From Plantago elongata (taxonomy: Eukaryota; Streptophyta; Magnoliopsida; Lamiales; Plantaginaceae), in contig JAYMSP010003278.1 in the NCBI GenBank assembly GCA_036897095.1, positions 1 to 20,377 on the forward strand: a stretch of DNA of 20,377 nt, in the 5' to 3' direction. Positions 1-10,193 of this stretch are shown here, in pieces. The position numbers were made by a program, and so were the translations under genes. The notes beneath the pieces were generated by a model, which worked only from the letters and a program-made list of their open reading frames with translations, was not told where the DNA came from and searched no databases. The number at the start of each line of letters is the position of its first letter. Position 1 is the first letter of the stretch.

Positions 1-3000
1 TGACATATCCAGCATCGAACTGACAGCAGACTCAGAGCTAAGAACCTGAGCTAATGTTGGAGTTTCATCGATGGTATCGTCTTTGAACTTTATTAACAGA
101 TTCCTTGAGATGCCATAGTAAGACCGCACCTGTCAATGAAACGACCACCACATGGATTAACTACACAGTATTGTGACATTTCATCTTTATTAGAGGGTAC
201 CATATACATGGTAATGAGTCTGAGTAAGCGATATGCTGAAAGTGGATATACCAATCGTCGAGTTTCTTCGGGCCTAGGAGAAAAGTCTTCCCTCCCATTA
301 GCCAAATCCATATACAGTGGAGGGAGCTGCTCAACAAGAGGAAGAACTTGCTTCAAAATAGCAGGGCTAAGGTTCTCGAATTGCTTCTTAGTCATCTCAG
401 CCTGAAAATGCAGATGAAAATGGCAAAAAACTACTTATATAGTTAATATTTCGAGGAAATATCGAGCAATAATCTTCTGAATGTAGCTTTTCAGAAAGAT
501 CCCATCATCTCCAAGTAGACAATTACGCATTATTTTGACCCTGGTCTTTCTGATTTTTCGAAGGCCATCAATATGTTCTATAACATTCAATGTTTTTTAC
601 TTTCCACTTAAAACATTACTGAGATATCTTCTGCTGTCCAAACTGTCCAGTTAACAACTACTGAGATACGGACATTGCTTTCTTTTTAACCCCCCCTGCG
701 CATTTAGGAGCTTTACTCAATCTATAAGAAATGCTGGTTTTCATCCTTCCTTTGATTTTGAAATCTAGCACTAGATTAACAAACGATTCTCTGATCACCT
801 TGTCGTTTATACTTCTGAGTAAGAAATTCTAACTATATGAAGGCAGTCATTTTTGCACAGCCTTTGTTATGACAAATACTCAAATACATATGATTTTGTG
901 CAAGAAATTATATTTTGAAGATTTTTTTATCAAATTATCATGTTAAAGTGTAAGCAGTAAGCAGCAATCACCACAACTGTCTCTGTACGAACATTAGAGT
1001 TTCGCAAAGAGGAAAACAAGTGCAGCTCAGTTGGTAAGACGCTTCACCTCCAACCAATATGTTGGGGGCCCTTTAGCAGTTTCAAAAAAAAAAAAAAAAC
1101 TCACCAAGCAAGCACGGAAATATAGAATGGAGACATAAGCTATGATGTCATGAGAGAAATCTATCATAATGCAAAATATCTAGGGTTAAAGTGCAGTTAT
1201 GATGTCATGAGAGAATTCTAGCATGATACAAAATATCTAGGGTAAAGTGCAGTTAGAGACCCTCCCCACATATTTCATGCAAAAAATCTAGGGTAAGGTG
1301 TATAATGTGTTTAGTACCACGGAACATTTTTTAAATGTTTTTTTTTTTAAACGGCTAAAGAGTGACTTGAACCCCGACCAATTGACATGTTACCCCAGGT
1401 CCTTGGGAGTTGGGTAGAATTTTTCCGAAACAGTGTCCATCACTATGCAAGGAGCACCAATAACCAACACTAAATGCACATTGCCACATAGCAGACTAGT
1501 ATTAACTGAAATTCATCATATCAAAGTCATAGTCTCACCCCAAGACGAACAGTTGGCGATGATGCTAATTGTGATAAAAATGGTCCAAAGCTTTGGACCA
1601 TCGGAACAAGAACTGGTGAATACAAAGGAACAGCTAGGCTTGCTTCCTGAAACCCAAAATACAGCCAGAATATCAACTGTCTATAACATGAAATTTACAA
1701 TAAATCATATCTCCTGCCGAATACTACTCAAGCACTTAAAATAAACCCAAAACAATAATTGAACAGATTTATATCCCCTCTTGGTAGCTTTTCTTTTTTT
1801 CCCTTTATTTTAACAATGTGCCGAAAGCCTTAAATATTAAGTGACGGAGAATATTTTGATGGGGTATCTCATACTTGAGTACCATTAGTTAAAAATTGCA
1901 GCATGATATGATCATATACAATGAACTTGAGAACGGCTTACTATCATGATCTTCAGAGCCAAAAAGAAACAAGAATATTCTACCTTATTATTGAATGCCA
2001 TAAATATATTTCCATTTCTTTGAACGGCATATCTTGAACCTGAATACCATAACAATACAACAATCTTTCATGTTAGGCCGGAATTCGCAACAGCTATTAG
2101 GAAACACAAGATGAACCAATATTAAAAAATTCAAACCTATAAGAAGATGTATGACTGATCCCAAAGAATGACCAATGCCAAAAGTAGGAACATCTTCAAC
2201 CTGGGCAGCATGAAAATTCAACATGAAGAGATAAATGTGAGATGCCAGGTACATCTACAATCTTGAAAATGAAACTTACCGGCTCCTGGAGAAATCGAAG
2301 ACACCTCTCAAATTTAAACTGCACTTCATCTGCAATTCGGAAGTGATCAAAACCACTGGCATAAGGTGTGGCAATAACTAATGCACCCCTGTATCACAGA
2401 GTGTAGCATCCATCAATATCACCTTGTATCTGGACCCTTCTAGAGCAGTAAATTATAATAATATTATATCATATCATCTCGCCTCCTTCTACGAGCCGTA
2501 AATTGGCAGCCTGAAGTGAAGTATCAAATCAAATTTTACTGCGCAAGCTTACCTATCTGCAAGACTTTCCAGGAATAAGCGATATGTAAGCTGAGGGGCA
2601 GCTCCGACAAAAATACCACCAACAAAATGTATGATGGATGTAAACTTAGAGTTTTTCGGTCTCAATACCCATGCCCCCTACACAATATAGAGGTGTTTTA
2701 TTAGAAATATGTTCTACTGCTACTTGATGAGACTCAAACAACTAAACAAGTTATAATACAATAAAAAAAACCGAAAAAAAAACATCTTTACACGTGAATG
2801 GGACAGATTCATCTCATTTTACTCACAAACAAAGAATAATAAACAAATTCTTTATAAGCGGAAGATAGAAGCGAACGGTCTTTCAAAACTGTATCTTGGT
2901 TTCAACTTTCAACATGATCTTTGCACAGACAAATAAGATATAGTGATTGAAATAGTTCGTGAAGTTTATCAAGGTATAACAACAGCAAAACAGATCTTCA

Positions 3001-4588
3001 ATCACAAACATAGATTATCCATTTCCAATACTGGTGGCAAACACAGACTAAGTCAGTGTGAAAGCTAAATAGCCTCACCTCAGTGGTATGTGATAATGCA
3101 CTAAATAACTAGAGAGAAAAGAAATGTAGAGAGAAATAAGGTACCTCAATCTCACTCCAATCTCCAGAACTACCCCAACCATCTTGAGATTGCTTCGCAG
3201 TCTCAGTAAGTATTCTGTAAATAACGAAAATAAATGGTTTTGAGAAACAGAGCAAGGTGGACAAATGCACATTTAACCAGACAACAGCTGGGCACAGAGA
3301 TGTGTATAAGCATGTCGGTGAAGTTAATACTTGATAGAAAATAAATTTAGTTTTATGTCCACAAAACTTCAGGGAATTTATGCAAAAAATAAAAGAACAC
3401 ACAAAACCTCAATAAAAAAGTTTAAGCAGAAAATGTCCGGTCCACTTGAAGCTTATGCCAGTAAGAGAAGAGTAAAAATCCAGTAAAAGCAACAGACAGT
3501 AAAGTTTGATGGACTCGGAGAACAATTTCCATGGAGTCTTCTATGAGTGTTCATGCAGCTAGTATTAGAGACTTCACTACAACAAGAAAGATTCTAAGAT
3601 AGCTTATCATTAAAAACACATTAGTGGGTTTTCCCATTAATTACACTTACTTTGCTACCAAAATACTAGTCCATTAAACAAAAACATCACTTTATTCATA
3701 GGAGAACATGAACTACAATTTCCTAACAATACAACCAAAATCTACAAAAGTTCCAATTTGTGAGGTTTATAAGCAGGATAAAGTTCTAGACATAGACACG
3801 GTGTTTTGAGATATATAGCAGCACCATAAAACAATAGTCCCTTGAAATTCATATTTACTAGCATTTAGTCTTTAATATATCCATAACATCCAAAAGTGAA
3901 GGCTAAAAAAATGGGTTGGCCCGAAAATCATAAAAAAAAAAAAAAAAACCCTATGGATGAAATTCCATCAGCAAGAAATGAACTTTTCCAATTTCCATTT
4001 TCAACATGGCTGACATGAAAGCCAAATTACGTTTTCGGGAAATACTTAACTTGGTAGAGTTTCAATAGATTAATTTACTTGAATCAATTTAGCGGCAGTA
4101 AATCATAAAATAAAATAACTAATTTCCATAGAATAGCCAGTTCTTACTTCTTAGCGACTAGCCAGCTGATCCAACACCATAAAGGTCAAAACTTTCACCC
4201 AAAAACACTCCGAAACTAACTAAAATTTCGTAAATTTTTGGCTAACGATTAAAATCAAGGAAGAAGAAGAATCTTGAAATTAAGTGGTTGAGCAACAAAA
4301 GCAACCACCAATGAAGGAAACACACCAATTATGAAGAAGGTAATAAGAAAGTGAAAAAAGGTGAGACCTTTCAATGTCTCTGTAGACCTGAATACCAGTT
4401 GATGATTCGGGTTGGTTATTGGTGTTGGAGGAGCAGTATATTCCGGCACGGCGACGGTGAGATGGGGAGGTGAAATTGGAGAAGCGTAGGGAAGTGGGCA
4501 ACGAAATGCAATCGGCATGGGAAGAAGAAGGAGAAGAATGCGGAGTTGGAAGAGACAGATGATGGTTCGTCCATACGCAACTAGCCAT
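1..4588 (-). CDS. DUF1350 family protein (alpha/beta-hydrolase-like, probably plastid-targeted), nine exons, 3' end off the window
   Basis: I built the exons by following GT-AG junctions and reading phase on the minus strand: 4588-4368, 3214-3145, 2677-2553, 2388-2280, 2200-2137, 2039-1984, 1646-1539, 401-252 and 129-1 (continues off the edge). All phases join with no stop, giving 344 codons; family members as I recall them run about 60 residues further. The start Met at 4588 opens a Ser/Pro/Arg-rich leader of about 55 residues with few acidic residues, as in chloroplast transit peptides. The mature part starts near TGIQVYRDIER. Exon 3 carries the conserved VGGIFVGAAPQLTYRLFLE. Exon 4 has VIATPYASGFDHF. 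Exon 5 has GIGHSLGS, a G-x-S-x-G nucleophile elbow typical of alpha/beta hydrolases. Exon 7 has SPVLVPMVQSFGP and exon 8 has VLPLVEQLPPLYMDL. The family is conserved in plants and cyanobacteria; its substrate is unknown to me. The exon 1 donor (GTCTCACC) is weak beyond the GT. The gene looks intact and functional. Confidence 0.9.
1020..1099 (+). mobile_element. tRNA-derived SINE remnant in intron 7 (antisense to the host gene)
   Basis: A pol III A-box-like GCTCAGTTGGTAAG lies at about 1025-1038. It is followed by CACCTCCAACCA and GTTGGGGG, the body pattern I recognise from plant tRNA-derived SINEs, and the element ends in a run of 16 A at 1084-1099. The B box is degraded (GTTTCA just before the A run). 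I could not identify a clean target-site duplication. This is an old insertion within the intron spanning 402-1538. Confidence 0.6.
1141..1253. repeat. Two-copy tandem duplication (unit 56-57 bp) in intron 7
   Basis: TATGATGTCATGAGAGAA starts at 1141 and again at 1198. Both copies go on to AAAATATCTAGGGT and AAAGTGCAGTTA with a few substitutions and one indel. A degraded third piece with CATGCAAAAAATCTAGGGTA lies at about 1277-1296. The repeat is confined to the intron between the two SINE remnants. Confidence 0.8.
1338..1422 (-). mobile_element. Second tRNA-derived SINE remnant in intron 7, opposite orientation
   Basis: Read on the minus strand, the segment contains CAATTGGTCGGGGTTCAAG followed by TCACTC, a good pol III B box (GGTTCAAGTCA, complement of 1363-1373). 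Some 14 nt later comes an A run (T run at 1338-1348 on the plus strand). No A box is recognisable, so the 5' end is truncated or diverged. Its tail faces the tail of the SINE at 1020-1099. Confidence 0.5.
1580..1601. repeat. 22-bp perfect palindrome inside coding exon 7
   Basis: The sequence centred on AAGCTT at 1588-1593 is identical to its own reverse complement for 22 bp. It encodes the conserved MVQSFGP stretch of the DUF1350 protein on the minus strand. Because it is palindromic, the plus strand reads the same residues. It lies within an exon supported by frame and splice sites, so it is functional coding sequence. Confidence 0.9.
3215..4367 (-). other. Intron 1 of the DUF1350 gene
   Basis: This 1153-bp intron separates the transit-peptide exon from the first conserved exon. 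It is AT-rich, has no coding signal on either strand, and carries a 17-A run at 3932-3948 that could be the tail of an eroded retroposon. I see no A or B box beside that run. A long first intron after a transit-peptide exon is common in plant genes. Confidence 0.7.
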
Positions 4589-4634
4589 TTGACTCTTCTC
4601 TACTTCTTAATCTTCTTTCAAATCTTCCTATATT

Positions 4635-4646
4635 CCTATATATAGG
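4635..4646 (-). promoter_or_regulatory. TATA box of the DUF1350 gene
   Basis: The palindromic CCTATATATAGG lies 47 bp upstream of the start codon at 4588. A transcription start 25-35 bp downstream would give a 5' UTR of only about 15-25 nt. The position relative to an independently supported start makes this convincing, although TATA-like strings are frequent in AT-rich plant DNA. Confidence 0.6.
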
Positions 4647-5001
4647 ATGCTTTTTTCCTTTTCATTCCAATTTCATTTTCCTAACTCAAAGTTGTGAGAA
4701 AAAATTAAATAAAGTGGCATGAAATATTATAAATGAAAAAATGAAATTGAGACGGACTAAATTAAAATATAAAAAGATGAAGTTATGACGGATCAAATAT
4801 ATTTCTTCATACCACAATAAAAGTTTGTATGGGAGCGTAATGTTTAGGAAAATGTTGAAAGTTTTTAGGGGATTAGTAAATAATTTAGCAAAATGTGAGA
4901 ATATAATCAGTATGAGATATATTATACTCAATAAAGTTGAATATTTTTCATTCAAAATATGTGAAGTTTTTAAAATTATAACGTTCAAAATATAATGTAT
5001 G
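4647..5001. other. AT-rich spacer upstream of the DUF1350 gene
   Basis: This sequence holds no recognisable gene. It is about three-quarters A+T. GACGGACTAAATTAAAATAT at 4752-4771 and a related GACGGATCAAATATAT further on faintly recall the ends of eudicot Stowaway-like MITEs, but I cannot pair them into terminal inverted repeats. It ends where the chromovirus LTR block starts, at TGTAGCGCCCCG. Confidence 0.5.
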
Positions 5002-5026
5002 TGTAGCGCCCCGTCCGAGTGCTACC

Positions 5027-5042
5027 GCTCTGAAACCAACTT
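5027..5042 (-). other. Primer-binding-site-like sequence (tRNA-iMet type)
   Basis: The minus strand reads AAGTTGGTTTCAGAGC. The plant LTR-element PBS for initiator tRNA-Met is TGGTATCAGAGC, so this has one mismatch in twelve. It directly follows a likely LTR end (CCCACA at 5043). A PBS beyond the distal end of the 3' LTR implies that internal sequence once followed, as in tandem or recombined elements. Only about 25 further bases remain before AT-rich flanking DNA. Confidence 0.5.
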
Positions 5043-7588
5043 TGTGGGATCCCCAACCATCCGAAGCGCGATTGATCGATCAGTGCCCGATAAGGGGAAA
5101 GCCATACCCAGAATATAAAACAAACTTGTTTATTAAGATAATATTGGTAACTGTACAAAGGTAGGGTAATTGACGATACAGTTGTTTTCTAAACCAACAA
5201 AACACGGCAGCGGACAAGGTCTGGTCCGGTTACTAAGCGCCTGGTTATTCTATTCGATCGTCTACCATGTTCTCGCAATCCTTACCTGGGGAATGGAAAG
5301 GACAAACATGACAGAGAGGGTAAGTCTAAAGACTTAGTGAGTAATATTTTAAAACGAGCGGGAAAAAAACAAGCACGGACACTAATTCAAAATAGAGTTC
5401 ACTTTTGACAGTAAAACATAACACACAACACTGGTCATACAAAACAGATTCCCGATCCTGGATTTTCAGGAATTTCACGAAACAGATACCAACCATATAA
5501 CTCCCCTGAATGGCCATAGAGGGCAACTTGACTACCTTATTCCTCCTTCGAGGAGCGACCTCGCAGTCAGTCAGACGACATGCTTAAGTCCATGTCGGCT
5601 CGATACACAGAACGATATTGACCACTTGAGCCGGTGATACCGTTGGGGCGTCCGGGGATCTGTGGGTACAGGAGATATAGCCAAACCGTCGGTCCGTTCC
5701 GCTCGGCCCAACTATACCAGCCGTCCCTGGGCCCGATCGAAACAGTCAAAACAGAATGCCTGGATAGCCACACAGGCGTATCACAGGATGCCATGGAGGC
5801 ATATCATAGTGTGCCGCAGAGGGCTTATCAGTCAGATTACCAGGATCGGATCAGACAGACAAAACATAACACGTACCAAGGACCTTATGGTCACTTATTC
5901 AAAGTTTCCAACAAGTGCTGAACTAGCGATCACAGGACTAAACACAATTACAGAAGGCAGAACACGAGAACAATCATTGGTGCCGAGTGGCAGATGACAC
6001 TAACAAATAATATTGGCGAAAGGCGAACAACACAATCAAGAGTGACGAACAACATGTATCAGAGGCAAACAAGGGTGCCAAGTGGCGGTTAACAAGTTAA
6101 GGTCAAACAACAGGTGCCAGATGGCGGTCAATAAATTCAAACAATTTCCGGGAGACGGATACAGAGGACAGACACAGGTACCAAAAAGCAGACAGTAAAA
6201 TTGAACAGACACAGAATACCACATTCAGTTATTAAATCAAAAATCATATTAGAGGTCAGAGTCGATCAGAGAGTCAGCGGAATATCGGTATGGTCATACA
6301 TTCTACAAGTCTTAAAGTTAGGTCAAATGTTACGACTAGGCGTAACCGAATGTAAAAGCTTATCAATAACAAAATGAAGGCACATAAATTCCCCAGGGCC
6401 TGATGCCGAATAAATGCTCACTTGGAATGAAAGATAAGCGAGGGTCTTCACCTTGGTTGGGCTGGTACGCTACGCAACTTCGAAATCCTGATGTAGGGAT
6501 AATACTACTTAACGTTTTACGCAAGAATAATTATAATTTCCCCTAAAATTCCCCCCAATAACAATCAGAACAAGCAGTAACGGTCAGGAAAATAATTTAT
6601 TAATATCTAATTAATTCCATTATTTCCAGATAACATTTCTTCGTATAAAACCTTAGGGAGACTGTAATCATACATGACCTCATAATTTTCTAAACTAATA
6701 GAAGTTTCTTATAACTAGGTAGCGATCAGATTCAGACTACAACCTTTAGAACACTTACACAGTATATTACTCAAATCAACTAAAATCATTTCAATTGGTT
6801 ACACTCATAGTATTTAAATGCTTATAAAGGTTCCTTCGTATTTTCTAAACATGGTTACTATCTACTAGCATCTTGATTACTACTCAGCATCTTCCTCCTC
6901 CATCAGCTTAAGCTCCTCTAATACACTTCTTCGCAGCTAGCTCCGTAATTCAACAAATACACATCATTCCCAACAAACTTCAAGCGCATAACCCTATGCG
7001 CACAATGGACATAAAATACTTATTAAAAGGCAGGCAACATAAAACTAGTATGAATAACAGCATAGACAAGCGTAACCATATGCAGCAAGCATTCCTACGA
7101 CACCGATGACAGAAATACGGGCAGCATACCCGCGACATATCACTTAGCACACGCACTGCTGGCAAGGAATTAACCAACAACAGTCTGACAGACAAACAAC
7201 AATTGACTCAGCAAGTAGACTCAGCTTGCACCACACAGTAGCACCATACCAAACACGGACACAACATGTAGGCTCAATATGAACGAAGCAACAAGTTACT
7301 TTCCTAACCATAGATGCGGCAGCACGAAACAGTTGAGCATTATATACTACTCATTGTACTGCTCTGCTAACACAATACACCGGCAAGGTGCACACAGCTT
7401 GACCCAAATTCGAATTTCAGGAAACAAAATCAATCCTAATTCAAACACTCGGACACAGTGGATAAGAACTGTCATGACCAGGACACTCAGACACACATAC
7501 AAGCAGTACACATACACCATTACACGCACGCAGGTCGTAGATAGCAACCTATCCGAGTAATTATAAAAATACGCAGACTAAGCAGCAT

Positions 7589-7750
7589 AACGAGACCGAC
7601 ATACAACAACTTAATTAAACCCAGCAAGCTAAATAATTTAAACAACACAACGAGATCGACATACAACAACTAAATTAAAATCAGCAAGCTAAATAATTTA
7701 AACAGCACAACAAGATCGACATACAACAGCTAAATTAAATGCAACAACGC
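7589..7750. repeat. Tandem repeat, 60-bp unit, about 2.7 copies, within the LTR
   Basis: AACGAGACCGACATACAAC begins at 7589 and recurs with small changes at 7649 and 7709. Each unit continues with AGCAAGCTAAATAATTTAAA in the first two copies; the third breaks off earlier. The units are nearly identical, so the amplification is younger than most of the surrounding decay. Confidence 0.85.
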
Positions 7751-7762
7751 AACGATAGGCAA

Positions 7763-8070
7763 CAATTAATCAACTATTCTCATTCCCGAAATTCGACTAT
7801 AATCGAAAAAGGAAGGTAGCACTAACCGGAGAGATTGATCGAACGAGACAAGAGCGAATAGACGAGTAGGCGGGGAATGGTGTCGATATGAAGCGAGGTG
7901 GTGTGGCTGTGCGGCAGAGGAAAAATTAATCACATTATTCCCGAAATTCGATTGTAATCGAAAAGGGAAAAGATTACTAACCGGAATCGATCGCGCGAGA
8001 CAACACTATCCGGAAAGTAGGCGCGGTGAAGGGGCGGCGATGAGAGTGAACTGGGTGAGGGAGAAAATGA
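7763..8070. repeat. Imperfect duplication, offset 155 bp, within the LTR
   Basis: ATTCCCGAAATTCGA followed by TAATCGAAAA, then ACTAACCGGA and GATCG(A/C)(A/G)CGAGACAA, occurs from 7782 and again from 7937. The duplicated block sits just downstream of the LTR TATA box in transcript orientation, so it would lie in the leader of the element RNA. A related ATTCGAATATAATCGAAATTCG is in the other LTR block near 10597. Confidence 0.65.
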
Positions 8071-8140
8071 GTGAGGCAGGGCAGTAGTTCGATTTTCTGA
8101 TTGGCTCGGTGTGGGGCGGAGAGAAGGCGGGGTAGCGGCC

Positions 8141-8150
8141 TATTTATAGC
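8141..8150 (-). promoter_or_regulatory. LTR promoter TATA box
   Basis: The minus strand reads GGCTATAAATAGGCC across this site, inside the GC-rich segment of the LTR. It is followed by C/T-rich sequence (CTTCTCTCCGCC) typical of a plant transcript start. Divergence of the element makes present activity uncertain. Confidence 0.5.
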
Positions 8151-8703
8151 CAGGAGATGGCGCCGACCACCACATTGCCGGCTTCCTCCGCCATCGACGC
8201 GTGTCGCCTATTCTTCTACTTTTCCGCCACGTGTCTCGGAGGGCATTTCCGTCTTCTCCCGTGGCGGCGAAGGCTTGCGGCTGTCGGTGGAAATTGCGGC
8301 TGTCGGTGTGGAATTACGGTCGTAGCTTTGCGGTGGAGTAACAATGGCGGAAAGGGGAAAGGAATTGAAGTAGAAGAAGGAATAACTTAAGGGTATTTTT
8401 GGTATTTTCCCTTATATACACCTAGTTTTTTCTGGACTCCAAATGGCTCGTACATAAATTCCGATAAAATATGAAATCGATTCCCGGGCGATATTTAAGA
8501 CGAACTAAAGCCGTATAAAAATTAAAATAAATATTTCTATTTTATTATTTTATTACTATAATATCGAATAATAATTTTAACACTTATGCGTAATTAACTG
8601 GCGAACATGACCTGACCACTAATATCCGAATTTAGTCCGCCACAAATTAATATATTTAAATAACCCGTATAGTTTAAATCGTACCTCAACCGGGTCGTCA
8701 CAA

Positions 8704-8717
8704 CCTCCCCCTCTTTA
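8704..8717 (-). other. Polypurine tract of the chromovirus
   Basis: The minus strand reads AAAGAGGGGGAGG and then, one base later, TTGTGACG, with the LTR starting at TGTGACG (8702). It lies between the chromodomain stop at 8741 and the LTR, exactly where the plus-strand primer of this group is expected. Confidence 0.75.
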
Positions 8718-8740
8718 GGAAATTTGGTCCCCAAATTTCA

Positions 8741-9971
8741 CTATCTAAATAGACTAGGGTATTGTTTCCGCATTTCATCCTCTTTCTCCCAGGTTGCTTC
8801 TTCGAGTAGGTGATTTCTCCACAGAACTTTGACTAACAGGATTTGTTTGTTATGAAGTTCTTTGATTCTCGTACCCAAGATCTGTACAGGTTTCTCTTCA
8901 TATATCAGATTTTCCTCTAGTTGAATATCATCGGATCTGATAATGTGAGTCGGGTCCGGATGATACTTCCTCAGTTGCGACACATGAAAGACGTTGTGAA
9001 TTCCAGTCAGATTTGGAGGCAATTGCAACTCGTAGGCTACTGCTCCAACTCTCCGAATAATTGGAAACGGTCTGATATATCTTGGAGCAAGCTTCTCTCA
9101 TTTTCTGACTCTACGAATTCCTTTCCTTGGTGAAACCTTAAGGAATACTTGATCCTCGATCGAAATTATAGATCCTTTCTTCGCTTATCCGCATAACTCT
9201 TTTGTCGATCCTGGGCGATCTTGATCCTTTGCTTAATAAGTTGTACCTTGTCTATGGCTTCCTGTACCAACTCAGGTTTTACAGTTCTGTGGGTTCCATC
9301 TGACGTTCCTCACCATTCTTCAAGATCCCAGTTCAATGACGATCGGCACTTTCGCCACACGGTGCTTCATACGGAACCATCTGTATTATTGCATGATAAC
9401 TATTGTTATATGCGAACACGATTAAAGGTAAATGCTTTATCCAACTTCCCCCGAAATCAAGTACACATGAACGTAGCATATCTTCAAGAAAGTTTATAGT
9501 ACGCTCCGATTGCCCATCCGTCTGTGGATGCGGAACCGTACTGAAGTGTAGACGAGTTCCGTTCCGGGTACTAACTCGATTACAACCTCGATTTCCCTAT
9601 CTAGAGGTAGTGAATCTAGCTCTTTTGGGAATACTTCGGGGAAATCCTTAACTATCTCTACCTTTTTCCATTCCTAAGATCACCTCAGGCTTACGCATAG
9701 GAATCTCTATCAGGTTAGCCAAATATATCGTATCGTTGATTCTAATGTCGCAATTAATATACATTAGGTTAGTAACTATGTCTCCTGCCTAAAAGTTATA
9801 GGGTGCTGTTTCAGCTTGTATAGGAAAAATTCTTGTAACTTGAGCAGATATAAAGGAAGGCGTTGCACCGGAATCATATAAAGCAATACCACTTGACTGA
9901 TTGATCATAATCGTACCTTCGATCAATCTGTTGGTTCTGGTCCTTCAGCATCCAGGGCATATGACTCGACC
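8741..9971 (-). pseudogene. Chromovirus pol remnant: protease fragment, RT start, integrase end, chromodomain
   Basis: Reading down the minus strand: a protease fragment from 9971 with the active-site motif DSGAT at 9861-9875 and PEVILGME ending near 9669; then a jump of roughly 80 expected residues to the RT linker (KDFPEVFPKEL, 9640-9608, ending at VPGTE near 9560). Next comes the integrase end, [11 protein letters not shown] from about 9530 and FAYNNSYHA near 9400, closed by a stop at about 9340. Then IKIAQDRQKSYADKRRKDL near 9200, and finally a 95-codon open stretch (9028-8741) with HNVFHVSQLRKYHPDP and the chromodomain core VKVLWRNHLLEEATWE. RT palm, RNase H and the integrase catalytic triad are gone. 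Frameshifts and stops separate the pieces, so no polyprotein can be made. In living relatives this protein copies the element RNA and inserts the cDNA, with the chromodomain guiding integration to heterochromatin. Confidence 0.88.
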
Positions 9972-10050
9972 TTTAATTTTTAAATAAGTCTTAAAATCAT
10001 TTATTTCTTCTGAAAACCGTTAAGGTGACAATTTAGTTTATTTTCCTTAC

Positions 10051-10193
10051 ATCCGGTATATGACCCCTAACAGATAAATTCAGACAACAGACGGCAAGTT
10101 TGTCTCAGTATAATTTTCCAAACCTATATCCAGTATATGACTCGTAACAGATAAATTCAGACAACAGACGTCAAGCCTGTCTCAGTATAATTC
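10051..10193. repeat. Tandem duplication, 77-bp unit
   Basis: ATCCGGTATATGACCCCTAA at 10051 and ATCCAGTATATGACTCGTAA at 10128 both continue with CAGATAAATTCAGACAACAG and end in GTCTCAGTATAATT. There are few differences between the two copies. Confidence 0.8.

Larger units (their letters stand above)
5043..8702 (-). repeat. Long LTR of the chromovirus (3' LTR of the minus-strand element)
   Basis: It starts on the minus strand at 8702 with TGTGACGACCCGG, directly after the polypurine tract. A TATA box (CTATAAATAG, complement of 8141-8150) sits in a GC-rich promoter segment (about 7850-8370). Near the far end, AATAAA (complement of 5129-5134) is placed as a polyadenylation signal would be. The likely end is CCCACA at 5043, just before a PBS; an alternative end is ACA at 5002. 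A length near 3.7 kb is large but known for this group. Open frames within it are chance ones without recognisable domains. Internal repeats are listed separately. Confidence 0.6.

Noticed and set aside
1433..1744. Plus-strand 103-codon open frame containing MVQSFGP
   Set aside because: It is the antisense of exon 7 and its flanking introns; the shared peptide comes from the palindrome.
5567..5997. Open frames of 75 to 111 codons on both strands
   Set aside because: They overlap each other inside the long LTR and match no motif I know.
8101..8390. Two plus-strand open frames of 74 and 77 codons
   Set aside because: Both lie in the GC-rich LTR promoter and leader, antisense to the element, with no domain.
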